DNA of 12,411 bases. Source: Streptomyces katrae (lineage in GTDB: Bacteria > Actinomycetota > Actinomycetes > Streptomycetales > Streptomycetaceae). Under the pieces are notes generated by a model, which worked only from the letters and a program-made list of their open reading frames with translations, was not told where the DNA came from and made no database searches. Numbering within the stretch: position 1 is the stretch's first letter; the number at the start of each line of letters is the position of its first letter. The stretch spans positions 1 to 12,411 of the forward strand of contig NZ_JZWV01000627.1 of NCBI RefSeq assembly GCF_000966975.1, given 5' to 3'. Below are positions 6,214 through 11,879 of the stretch, one piece after another. The position numbers and the translations under genes were made by a program.

Positions 6214-6663
6214 ATGTCCCGCACCACCACCCGTACCGCCGTCTCCCCGCTGACCACCGAGGACGCCGAACTGCTCCTCACCGCCGCCCGCGCCGCCGCC
6301 GAGGCGGCCGGGGTCGCGGTCAGCGTCACCGTCCTGGACGCGGGCGGCCACCTCCTGGCCTTCCGCCGCGACGACCGGGCCGTCCTGATCTCCGGCGAGA
6401 CCAGCACCCGCAAGGCCTACACCGCCCTCCAGCTGAACGCCCCCACGGCCGCCCTCACCGAGGCCGTCCTCCCCGGGGGGCCCTTCCACTCCCTGCCCAC
6501 CGCCCTCGACCGGCCGCTGCTGTTCATCGCGGGAGGCCTCCCGGTCCACCGCGACGGCCACCTCATCGGAGCCGTGGGCATCGGCGGCGGCGCCCCCGAG
6601 CAGGACCACGGCTTCGGCGAGGCCGCCCTGGAGGCCCTCGGCCGCGCCGGCTCCGCCGCCTGA
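6214..6663 (+). CDS. GlcG/HbpS-like (heme-degrading-domain family) protein
   Basis: This is a 149-residue single-domain protein of the HbpS/GlcG family (formerly DUF336). Visible motifs are VTVLDAGGHLLAFRRDD (38-54), the helix TSTRKAYTALQLN (63-75), PLLFIAGGLPV (101-111), and GHLIGAVGIGGG (115-126) followed by EQDHGFGEAAL. Streptomyces HbpS binds heme and takes part in redox signalling, while other members are small-molecule binding or of unknown role. Unlike HbpS, this one has no signal peptide, so it should act in the cytoplasm. AGGAG at 6202-6206 lies seven bases before the ATG. It follows the MFS gene by 40 bases and is likely in the same MarR-controlled transcript, where it may bind or modify the inducing or exported compound. 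That role is inference. Confidence 0.85.
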   Translation: MSRTTTRTAVSPLTTEDAELLLTAARAAAEAAGVAVSVTVLDAGGHLLAFRRDDRAVLISGETSTRKAYTALQLNAPTAALTEAVLPGGPFHSLPTALDRPLLFIAGGLPVHRDGHLIGAVGIGGGAPEQDHGFGEAALEALGRAGSAA

Positions 6664-6707
6664 GCCCGCCGGCCCGGGCCGCCCCTTCCGCCCCGGGTCG
6701 CGCACCC

Positions 6708-6740
6708 CGTTCCCCCGTGCCAGCTTGGTACGGGGGAACG
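6708..6740 (+). promoter_or_regulatory. 14-bp inverted repeat covering the GH20 gene's RBS
   Basis: CGTTCCCCCGTGCC (6708-6721) pairs with GGTACGGGGGAACG (6727-6740) around a five-base loop, with one G-U pair. C6707-G6741 can extend the stem. The right arm contains the only purine-rich SD candidate (GGGGGAA, 6732-6738) for the ATG at 6747. The structure could end the upstream MFS operon, hide the SD in RNA, or be a DNA operator. Confidence 0.6.
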
Positions 6741-6746
6741 GTGCAC

Positions 6747-8375
6747 ATGAGGCAGACGACCAGAAGGCTCCGAAGAGGACGGACCATCGCGACGGCAGCG
6801 GCCGCCGCCCTGGTCTCCTTCGCCGTACCGGCGTGCTCCGCCGGGGCCCAGGACCACGGCGCGGCTCCCGTCGCCACCACCCCGCGGGGCACCCCTGCGC
6901 CCGCCTCCGCGACCCCGACCCCACCGCCGGCCTCCTCGTACCCGCTGTCCACCGCCCCGCGCACCGTGCCGTCCGTACGCGAGCACACGCCCGCCCACGG
7001 CCCCGGCTGGAAGCCCGCTCCCGGCGCACGGGTCCTCGTATCACCCGCCGACAGCGCCGCCCTCGCCGACGAGGGGAAGCTGCTGGCCGGCGAACTCCAC
7101 CTCGGGTACGCCGAGTCCGGCCAGGCGCAGCCCGGCGACGTGCTGCTCGCGCTCGGCGCCAAGGGCTCCGGCCCGCCCGAGTCGTACACCCTCACCGTCC
7201 AAGGCGGCCGGGCCACCGTCACCGGCCCCGACGAGGCGGGCGTCTTCTACGGCACCCGCACCCTCAAACAGGAGATACGCGGCGCCGGTTCGGCCCCCGA
7301 GGGCACGGTGAAGGACGCCCCGGCCAAACCGCAGCGCGGACTCAACCTCGACATCGCCCGCAAGAACTTCACCCCCGCCTGGATAGAGGACCGGCTGCGC
7401 GAGATGGCCGACCTCAAACTCAACCAGCTCGGCCTGCACTTCTCCGACGACCAGGCCTTCCGGATCGAGTCGGACACCCACCCCGAGATCGTCTCCACCC
7501 CGCACCTCACCAAGGCCGACGTACGGGAGATCACCGCCCTCGCCGCCCGGCTGCACATCGCGGTGGTCCCCGAGATCGACTCGCCCGGGCACCTCGGCGC
7601 CGTCCTGCGCGCCCACCCGGAGCTGCAGCTGCGCGACGCGGCGGGCCGGGCCGTCAAGGGCGCCGTGGACATATCCGACCCGGCGTCCGCGAAGCTGGTG
7701 GACGACCTGCTGCGCGAGTTCCTGCCGCTGTTCCCCGCCGGGGCCTGGCACCTGGGCGCCGACGAGTACCAGGCACTGGTCGTCAGCGACCCGGAGGCCT
7801 CCTTCCCGCAGCTCGCGCGGGCCGCGCGGGCCCGCTACGGGGCCACGGCCCGGGTACAGGACCTGGCGACGGGCTGGCTCAACGACCGGGCGGCGGTCGT
7901 CCGCCCCTCGGGCAAGGCCCTCAAGGCGTGGAACGACGGGATCTTCAAGGGCGGAATCGCCCGGGCGGCCCCGGACATCCAGGCCGAGTACTGGACCGGC
8001 AAGGAGAACGGAGCCCGTCCGCCGGCGGAGTACCTGAGCACGGGCCGCAAGGTGGTCAACCTCAACGACGAGTACCTCTACTACGTCCTCGGCGAGCCCA
8101 ACCAGTTCACCTACCCCACCGGCAAGCGGATCTACGAACAGTGGACCCCGCTCGTCCTGCGCGGCACCGCCGCCGTCCCGGCCTCGTACGACGCGCAGAT
8201 CCTCGGCGCCCGCCTCGCCGTCTGGTGCGACCTGGCCGGCTCCCAGACCCCGGCCCAGGTGGCCGCCGGCATCCGGATGCCGCTCGCGGCCCTCTCCCAG
8301 AAGCTCTGGGACCCCCGCCCGCCGCAGGCGGCCTGGTCCGAGTTCCAGGCCCTCGCCGGCCGTCTGGCTCCCTGA
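6747..8375 (+). CDS. GH20-family beta-N-acetylhexosaminidase-like lipoprotein
   Basis: The protein has 542 residues. A basic N-terminus and hydrophobic segment end in a near-lipobox (AVPAC, Cys30), so it is probably lipid-anchored outside the membrane. Residues 31 to about 75 are a Pro/Thr/Ser linker. A GH20 N-terminal alpha/beta domain follows (GDVLLALGAKG, GVFYGTRTLKQEI), then the TIM barrel (RGLNLDIARKNFTPAWIEDR, LNQLGLHFSDDQAFRIES, VVPEIDSPGHLGAVL). The catalytic Asp-Glu pair is in HLGADEY (Asp339, Glu340). In GH20 the Asp orients the substrate N-acetyl group as nucleophile and the Glu is the acid/base. Most hexosaminidases have GGDE here; GADEY is a variant, so the substrate may be an N-acetylated disaccharide unit rather than chitobiose. 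The ATG at 6747 is preferred to GTG 6717, which lies inside the upstream inverted repeat and has no SD. It probably acts in cell-wall or environmental glycan turnover. Confidence 0.88.
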   Translation: MRQTTRRLRRGRTIATAAAAALVSFAVPACSAGAQDHGAAPVATTPRGTPAPASATPTPPPASSYPLSTAPRTVPSVREHTPAHGPGWKPAPGARVLVSPADSAALADEGKLLAGELHLGYAESGQAQPGDVLLALGAKGSGPPESYTLTVQGGRATVTGPDEAGVFYGTRTLKQEIRGAGSAPEGTVKDAPAKPQRGLNLDIARKNFTPAWIEDRLREMADLKLNQLGLHFSDDQAFRIESDTHPEIVSTPHLTKADVREITALAARLHIAVVPEIDSPGHLGAVLRAHPELQLRDAAGRAVKGAVDISDPASAKLVDDLLREFLPLFPAGAWHLGADEYQALVVSDPEASFPQLARAARARYGATARVQDLATGWLNDRAAVVRPSGKALKAWNDGIFKGGIARAAPDIQAEYWTGKENGARPPAEYLSTGRKVVNLNDEYLYYVLGEPNQFTYPTGKRIYEQWTPLVLRGTAAVPASYDAQILGARLAVWCDLAGSQTPAQVAAGIRMPLAALSQKLWDPRPPQAAWSEFQALAGRLAP

Positions 8376-8383
8376 CCGGCCGG

Positions 8384-8429
8384 GACCGCCGAGCGGTCAC
8401 GGACCTCCGCCGCCCGGGGCCGGAGGTCC
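8384..8429 (+). terminator. Two adjacent hairpins after the GH20 gene
   Basis: GACCGC/GCGGTC (8384-8389 and 8393-8398, CGA loop) is followed directly by GGACCTCCG/CGGAGGTCC (8401-8409 and 8421-8429, 11-base loop). They begin nine bases after the GH20 stop. There is no T-run, as is common for Streptomyces terminators. Confidence 0.6.
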
Positions 8430-8479
8430 GCACTCCGCAACAAGCCGATCCCGGCCCGGTGACGAATCGCATCCGGCCG

Positions 8480-8509
8480 TCGACCCGGCCGGATCCCGGG
8501 GGCTACGTT
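8480..8509 (+). promoter_or_regulatory. Candidate promoter of the small lipoprotein gene
   Basis: TCGACC (8480-8485) and TACGTT (8504-8509) with an 18-base spacer fit the loose TTGACR / TAnnnT pattern of Streptomyces housekeeping promoters. The start would fall near 8515, giving a 30-base leader with the SD GGGAG at 8534-8538. Confidence 0.35.
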
Positions 8510-8544
8510 CTGCGCGGCGGCGGAACTCGCAGAGGGAGAAGACC

Positions 8545-9140
8545 ATGAGAGCGGTACGGGGGCAGGCGGCCATGGCCGCCCTCGCGGTGTGCGGGATGCT
8601 GGCGCTGAGCGCCTGTCAGAACGGCGACGACCAGGCCGCCGTACCGGACGCGAAGCCCAGCGCGCCCGCGCCGGCGGCGCCCTCCGCCACGGCCGCCGCG
8701 CCGGCCCCCTCGAAGACCGGCGCGGCGCCCAAGGCCCCGGCGACCGCCACCCCGCCGGGGAAGGTACCCCCCCCGCGCCGGCCCCGCCCTCCGGGACACC
8801 CTGTGGCCCCGACGGCAGGAAGCCGGTCGCGCCCGACACGATCGCCGTGCAGCGCTACACGCCCGAGGGCGGTATGACCAGTCTCATCGTCCAGCACGGC
8901 ACCTACGGCTGCCCCGGGCGCTTCGAACCGGCGGGCCCGTGGACGTACCTCCCGATCTCGGAGACCGCCAAGATCACCGCGACGGCGCCGATCCTCCCCT
9001 CGGAGGTGATGGGCAGGCCCATCTCCACCCACGAGCTGACCGGCTGGCTGGACACCCACCCGGACAAGGGCCTCCCCTTCCGCTACCACCTGAACGCGGA
9101 AGGGGTCATCGACACCCTCGACGAGATCTACGTCAAGTAG
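8545..9140 (+). pseudogene. Small lipoprotein gene split by a frameshift at a C8 run
   Basis: The ATG at 8545 (SD GGGAG, six bases away) opens a lipoprotein signal peptide with lipobox LSAC (Cys24) and an Ala/Pro/Lys linker. In that frame translation ends at TGA 8875-8877 after an implausible Arg/Pro/Ser stretch. From about 8775 the good codon usage moves to another frame, encoding GTPCGPDGRKPVAP, TIAVQRYTPEGG, VQHGTYGCPGRFEPAG, WTYLPISETAKI and ...DEIYVK, ending at TAG 9138-9140. One extra base in the run of eight C (8767-8774) would join both parts into a 198-residue lipoprotein with two cysteines that could pair in its outer domain. I do not recognise the domain. Causes may be a sequencing error in the homopolymer, a real mutation, or slippage. 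The neighbour downstream is convergent, 21 bases away. Confidence 0.8.
8767..8774 (+). repeat. Run of eight C at the frameshift point
   Basis: Eight consecutive C lie in the Pro-rich linker part of the lipoprotein gene, exactly where the coding frame changes. A nine-base run would restore the frame. Confidence 0.85.
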
Positions 9141-9161
9141 CCGCCGGGCCCACCGGGACCG

Positions 9162-9986
9162 CTACCAGATGGAGTTGACCCACTCCGGGTGGTCGATGAA
9201 CGGGTTGCGGTTGTGCTGGTAGGTGTCGAAGATGACCTGGTTGCGCCGCCGCTCGAAGGCGTCCGGCGGGTCCATCTGGTTCCACTGCTTCAGCAGGCTG
9301 ATCCGGCCGAAGAGCGGGGCCGTGCCGTTGTTGACCTTGTCGTCCATCTCCAGGTCGGGGAAGCCGTCCCCGCCCTCGTAGCGCACGGCCATGTAGAGCA
9401 GCATCCGCGCGACGTCGCCCTTGACCGCGTCCCGCGGCTCGAAGGAGTCGGCGTCGGTGTAGCTGCCGGGGGCCTGGGCGACCGGGCTGCCGCCCATGTC
9501 GAAGTCCTTGTTGCCGCGGGTGCTGTTGACCGTGACGTCCTCGGGACGCAGGTGGTGCAGGTCGGTGCCCGGCCCGGTGGCGGTGCCGAAGTCGCCGTGG
9601 CTCTTGGCCCAGACGTGCTCGCGGTTCCAGTCGTCGACCCCGCCGCCGTTGGAGTTCTTGGACTGGGAGCGGCCCGAGTACACGAGGATGACGTTGTTCG
9701 GGTTGGCGGGGTCCTGGTCGGTGACCTTCAGCGCGTTCCACACGCCGTCGTACGTGACCGTGGACTGGTTCTTGATGATGTCGTGCAGCGCCGCCTTCAG
9801 CGCGGCGCCGGTCTTGCCCGCGGCGGGCGCGTAGTAGTCGTCGACGCTGGCCGCGGTGGCCGCGGCGGTCGCGGCGTGGGGAGCCGCCGCCGTCCGCTGG
9901 GGGCCCGCCGTGGCGGTGGCCGGTATGAGGAACAGCGCGGCGGCCGCGAGGCCGGCGGCCCGGGGGGCCGTACGGGAGAATCTCAT
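9162..9986 (-). CDS. Secreted endonuclease I-family nuclease
   Basis: The protein has 274 residues. Residues 1-27 are a signal peptide (MRFSRTAPRAAG, hydrophobic core, ATATA cleavage region), so it is exported. An Ala/Thr-rich spacer follows. The nuclease domain starts near DDYYAPAAGKTGAALKAALH and contains the His-Me finger core NREHVWAKSHG (121-131), DLHHLRPEDVTVNSTRGN (142-159) and the conserved C-terminal part ERRRNQVIFDTYQHNRNPF (245-263). This matches endonuclease I/EndA-type enzymes, which use one Mg2+ and a His general base to cut DNA or RNA nonspecifically. A likely job is nucleic-acid scavenging or degradation of extracellular DNA. The ATG at 9986 fits the signal peptide; its SD (GGAGAGG) is unusually far, about 13 bases. 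A GTG at 10010 is in frame but has no SD. It is convergent with the broken lipoprotein gene and divergent from the DJ-1/PfpI gene. Confidence 0.92.
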   Translation of the reverse strand: MRFSRTAPRAAGLAAAALFLIPATATAGPQRTAAAPHAATAAATAASVDDYYAPAAGKTGAALKAALHDIIKNQSTVTYDGVWNALKVTDQDPANPNNVILVYSGRSQSKNSNGGGVDDWNREHVWAKSHGDFGTATGPGTDLHHLRPEDVTVNSTRGNKDFDMGGSPVAQAPGSYTDADSFEPRDAVKGDVARMLLYMAVRYEGGDGFPDLEMDDKVNNGTAPLFGRISLLKQWNQMDPPDAFERRRNQVIFDTYQHNRNPFIDHPEWVNSIW

Positions 9987-10017
9987 GACGTGGGGGATAC
10001 CTCTCCACAAGCACCGC

Positions 10018-10100
10018 CCCCGCCCTGGCAGTTGGCGGGGTGTCAGGTGGCAGAGCGAGGCTCACATTGTCATGTATCGAACAGGTTAAAACCATGTGTC
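10018..10100. promoter_or_regulatory. Divergent intergenic region between nuclease and DJ-1 genes
   Basis: The gap of 217 bases holds CCCCGCC/GGCGGGG (10018-10024 and 10034-10040), a hairpin in the nuclease leader. It also holds the only AT-rich island nearby (about 10061-10098, around GGTTAAAACC). Promoters for both genes are expected here, but I could not find hexamer pairs with proper spacing on either strand. Confidence 0.35.
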
Positions 10101-10139
10101 GTACGGGCTCGCCGAAGGGGTTTGCCGCCCGGTGGCCAT

Positions 10140-10179
10140 GGGCACGGTAGGCGGTGCCCCGGACGGCCCCGGCCGTCCG
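10140..10179 (+). other. Two abutting hairpins in the DJ-1 gene leader
   Basis: GGGCAC/GTGCCC (10140-10145 and 10154-10159) is followed at once by CGGACGGCC/GGCCGTCCG (10160-10168 and 10171-10179). Both lie just before the SD of the DJ-1/PfpI gene. The first overlaps the end of a possible 18-codon leader frame (10094-10150). Confidence 0.45.
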
Positions 10180-10203
10180 TCGACAGCGCCCCTGGAGCAG
10201 CCC

Positions 10204-10770
10204 ATGGCAGTGAAGATCCTCATCGTGACCGGCGACGCGGCGGAGTCCCTGGAGGTCCTCTACCCCTACCAGCGCCTGCGGGAGGAGGGGTACGAGGTCC
10301 ACATCGCGGCTCCCTCGCGCAAGAAGCTGCGGTTCGTCGTGCACGACTTCGAGGAGGGCTTCGACACCTACACGGAGAAGCCCGGCTACACCTGGCCCGC
10401 CGACGTCGCCTTCGCCGAGGTGGTCCCCGAGGAGTACGCGGCGGTGGTCGTCCCGGGCGGGCGGGCCCCGGAGTACCTGCGCAACGACCCCGAGGTACGC
10501 CGGATCCTGGCGGCCTTCGCCGGGGCCGACAAGCCCATCGCCCAGATCTGCCACGGTCCGCTGATCACCGCCGCCGCCGGTTCCCTCGCCGGGCGCCGGG
10601 TCACCGCCTATCCGGCGCTGGAGCCCGACATGCGGGCTGCCGGGGCCGAGTTCCGGGACTCCGAGGCCGTGGTCGACGGCACCCTGGTCTCCGCCCGGGC
10701 GTGGCCCGACCACTCCGCCTGGATGCGGGAGTTCCTGACGGTGCTGCGCGCCAAGGCGCCGCTGGCGTAG
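10204..10770 (+). CDS. DJ-1/PfpI-family protein
   Basis: The protein has 188 residues and a flavodoxin-like fold. It starts VKILIVTGDAAESLEVLYPY (3-22), has VVVPGGRAPEYLR at 81-93, and shows the nucleophile elbow AQICHGP with Cys116-His117 (113-119), followed by GRRVTAYPALEPDMRAAGAEF. The CH pair and the acidic residues near the N-terminus match the PfpI/YhbO branch. Its members have been reported as cysteine peptidases, glyoxalase/deglycase enzymes or stress proteins; which activity applies is not visible. No signal peptide is present, so it is cytoplasmic. The ATG at 10204 has GGAG six bases away (10194-10197); upstream in-frame codons are not protein-like. It is monocistronic: a strong hairpin follows and the next gene is convergent. 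Confidence 0.9.
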   Translation: MAVKILIVTGDAAESLEVLYPYQRLREEGYEVHIAAPSRKKLRFVVHDFEEGFDTYTEKPGYTWPADVAFAEVVPEEYAAVVVPGGRAPEYLRNDPEVRRILAAFAGADKPIAQICHGPLITAAAGSLAGRRVTAYPALEPDMRAAGAEFRDSEAVVDGTLVSARAWPDHSAWMREFLTVLRAKAPLA

Positions 10771-10789
10771 CGGCGTACGGACGGTACGG

Positions 10790-10822
10790 CCGAGGGCCCC
10801 GCCGGATCGGCGGGGCCCTCGG
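10790..10822. terminator. Strong bidirectional terminator hairpin
   Basis: Bases 10790-10804 (CCGAGGGCCCCGCCG) are perfectly complementary to 10808-10822 with a three-base loop. The hairpin lies between the convergent ends of the DJ-1/PfpI gene (10770) and the binding-protein gene (10847), so it can stop transcription from both sides. Confidence 0.8.
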
Positions 10823-10846
10823 TCACGCGGGTGCGGGGGAGGCCGG

Positions 10847-11659
10847 TCAGCCGCCCGCGGTGACGCGCGGGGCCGGCTCGTACTTGTAGTTCGCCTGGCC
10901 GAAGTTCTTCTTCACGGCCGCTTCCCAGGAGCCGTCCGAGACCATCTTGCTGAGCGCCGCGTTGATCTTCTTCTGGAGCGCGGAGTCGCCCTTCTTGATG
11001 CCGATGCCGTAGTTCTCGTTGCTCAGGTTCAGCCCGACCAGCTTGAACTTGCCCTCGTTGCCCTTGCGGGCCGCGTACCCGGCGAGGATGGAGTTGTCGG
11101 TGGTCATGGCGTCGACCAGGTTGTCCTGCAGGGCCACCAGGCACTCCGAGTACCCGCCCAGCTCCAGCACGCTCGCCTTCGGGGCCAGCTTGCTGCGCAC
11201 GTTCTCCGCGGAGGTGGAGCCGGTCACCGAGCACAGCCGCTTGGTGTTGAGGTCCTCGGCCTTGGTGATCGAGTTGTCGTCGGCGCGGACCAGCAGGTCC
11301 TGGTGGGCCACGAAGTAGGGGCCGGCGAAGTCGACCTTCTCGCGGCGCTTGTCGTTGATCGTGTAGCTGGCCGCGACGAACTTGACCTCGTTGTACTGGA
11401 TCAGCAGTTCCCGGTCGGAGCTGTAGACCTGCTTGAACTCGATCTCGTTCGCCTTGTACCCGAGCTCCTTGGCCACGTAGGTGGCCACGTCGACGTCGAA
11501 ACCGGTGAACGTGCCGTCGGCCTCGCGCATGCCGATGCCCGGCTGGTCGAACTTGATGCCGACGGAGATCGGTTCCTTCTTGGCTTCACCACCACAGCCG
11601 GAGGCGGTGGCGGCGAGGGCGATCACTGCGGCGACCGCACCGGCCTTGGGAACCTTCAT
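10847..11659 (-). CDS. Glutamate-type ABC transporter substrate-binding lipoprotein
   Basis: The protein has 270 residues. Signal peptide 1-21 ends with lipobox TASGC (Cys22), so it is anchored on the outer face of the membrane. The mature part is a family-3 solute-binding protein: VGIKFDQPGIGMREADG (33-49), TGFDVDVATYVAKELGY (52-68), a YTINDKRREKVDFAGPYF hinge region, CSVTGSTSAENV and NENYGIGIKKGDSALQKKIN. It is closest in my memory to GluB of the actinobacterial glutamate uptake system. The ATG at 11659 is chosen because the signal peptide starts there; GAGGAAAGAG lies upstream. Frame further upstream (to 11749) is not signal-like. No ATPase or permease gene adjoins it: the downstream neighbour is convergent and the upstream one divergent. 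It must therefore work with permeases encoded elsewhere, or act as a sensor. Confidence 0.92.
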   Translation of the reverse strand: MKVPKAGAVAAVIALAATASGCGGEAKKEPISVGIKFDQPGIGMREADGTFTGFDVDVATYVAKELGYKANEIEFKQVYSSDRELLIQYNEVKFVAASYTINDKRREKVDFAGPYFVAHQDLLVRADDNSITKAEDLNTKRLCSVTGSTSAENVRSKLAPKASVLELGGYSECLVALQDNLVDAMTTDNSILAGYAARKGNEGKFKLVGLNLSNENYGIGIKKGDSALQKKINAALSKMVSDGSWEAAVKKNFGQANYKYEPAPRVTAGG

Positions 11660-11680
11660 GTGCTGCTCTTTCCTCGGGAA

Positions 11681-11743
11681 CGCGGAACCACGGGGGTACC
11701 TCGCGGAAAACGTGGGGGGACGTGCGGAACCGCGGAGGCGCGA
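11681..11743. repeat. Three imperfect 21-bp direct repeats in the binding-protein leader
   Basis: Units starting at 11681, 11702 and 11723 each begin (C/T)GCGGAA and continue with a G-rich run after an ACG or CGCGG step, spaced exactly 21 bases. They lie 22-84 bases upstream of the start codon, inside the probable untranslated leader. Confidence 0.55.
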
Positions 11744-11759
11744 GGGCACGTGTATGAGG

Positions 11760-11789
11760 AAGCTAGGAGGGTGACGGGCGCAGCGTCAC
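11760..11789 (-). promoter_or_regulatory. Candidate promoter of the binding-protein gene
   Basis: On the minus strand GTGACG (11789-11784) and TAGCTT (11765-11760), 18 bases apart, fit the loose Streptomyces housekeeping pattern. The -35 is one arm of the inverted repeat GTGACG-N7-CGTCAC (11771-11789), a possible operator. The leader would be about 95 bases. Confidence 0.4.
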
Positions 11790-11794
11790 TGCAT

Positions 11795-11816
11795 CTGAGG
11801 AAAACTTGAGGATAAC
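11795..11816 (-). promoter_or_regulatory. Abutting 11-bp direct repeats, possible PhoP-like site
   Basis: Read on the minus strand, GTTATCCTCAA and GTTTTCCTCAG follow each other without a gap and match at nine of eleven bases. Eleven-base direct repeats starting GTT..CC resemble the PHO-box repeat unit (GTTCACC) of Streptomyces PhoP. They end five bases before the candidate -35 of the binding-protein gene. Confidence 0.45.
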
Positions 11817-11879
11817 GATCCGGTTCCGCCGGAGATCCTGCGGCGACTGCGCACCGTGACGGAAGAAGGGGGCTGGTGC

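Noticed and set aside
4224..6413. Very long open frame on the minus strand (729 codons) opposite the MarR/MFS region
   Set aside because: It is antisense to the well-supported MFS gene, has a repetitive Gly/Glu/Asp/Arg composition and no domain. Long stop-free antisense frames are normal in DNA this rich in G+C.
6717..6746. GTG 6717 as the GH20 start
   Set aside because: It lies in the left arm of the inverted repeat, has no SD, and adds residues before a normal signal peptide.
8874..9140. Independent short gene starting at ATG 8874 (overlapping the TGA of the shifted frame)
   Set aside because: Protein-like sequence with good codon usage in the same frame extends upstream to about 8775, so it is the rest of a frameshifted gene. 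A restart is possible but not the simplest reading.
8717..10713. Other long opposing frames over the lipoprotein, nuclease and DJ-1 genes
   Set aside because: They overlap genes with clear motifs and good codon usage, and their Arg/Gly/Ala-rich translations match no family.
11771..11789. GTGACG-N7-CGTCAC as a Crp site
   Set aside because: The spacing between the GTGAC and GTCAC half-sites is nine bases, not the six typical for Crp; kept only as an unassigned inverted repeat.
11856..11879. GTG 11856 as the start of the last gene
   Set aside because: No SD at a usable distance, whereas ATG 11880 has AAGGGGG seven bases upstream.
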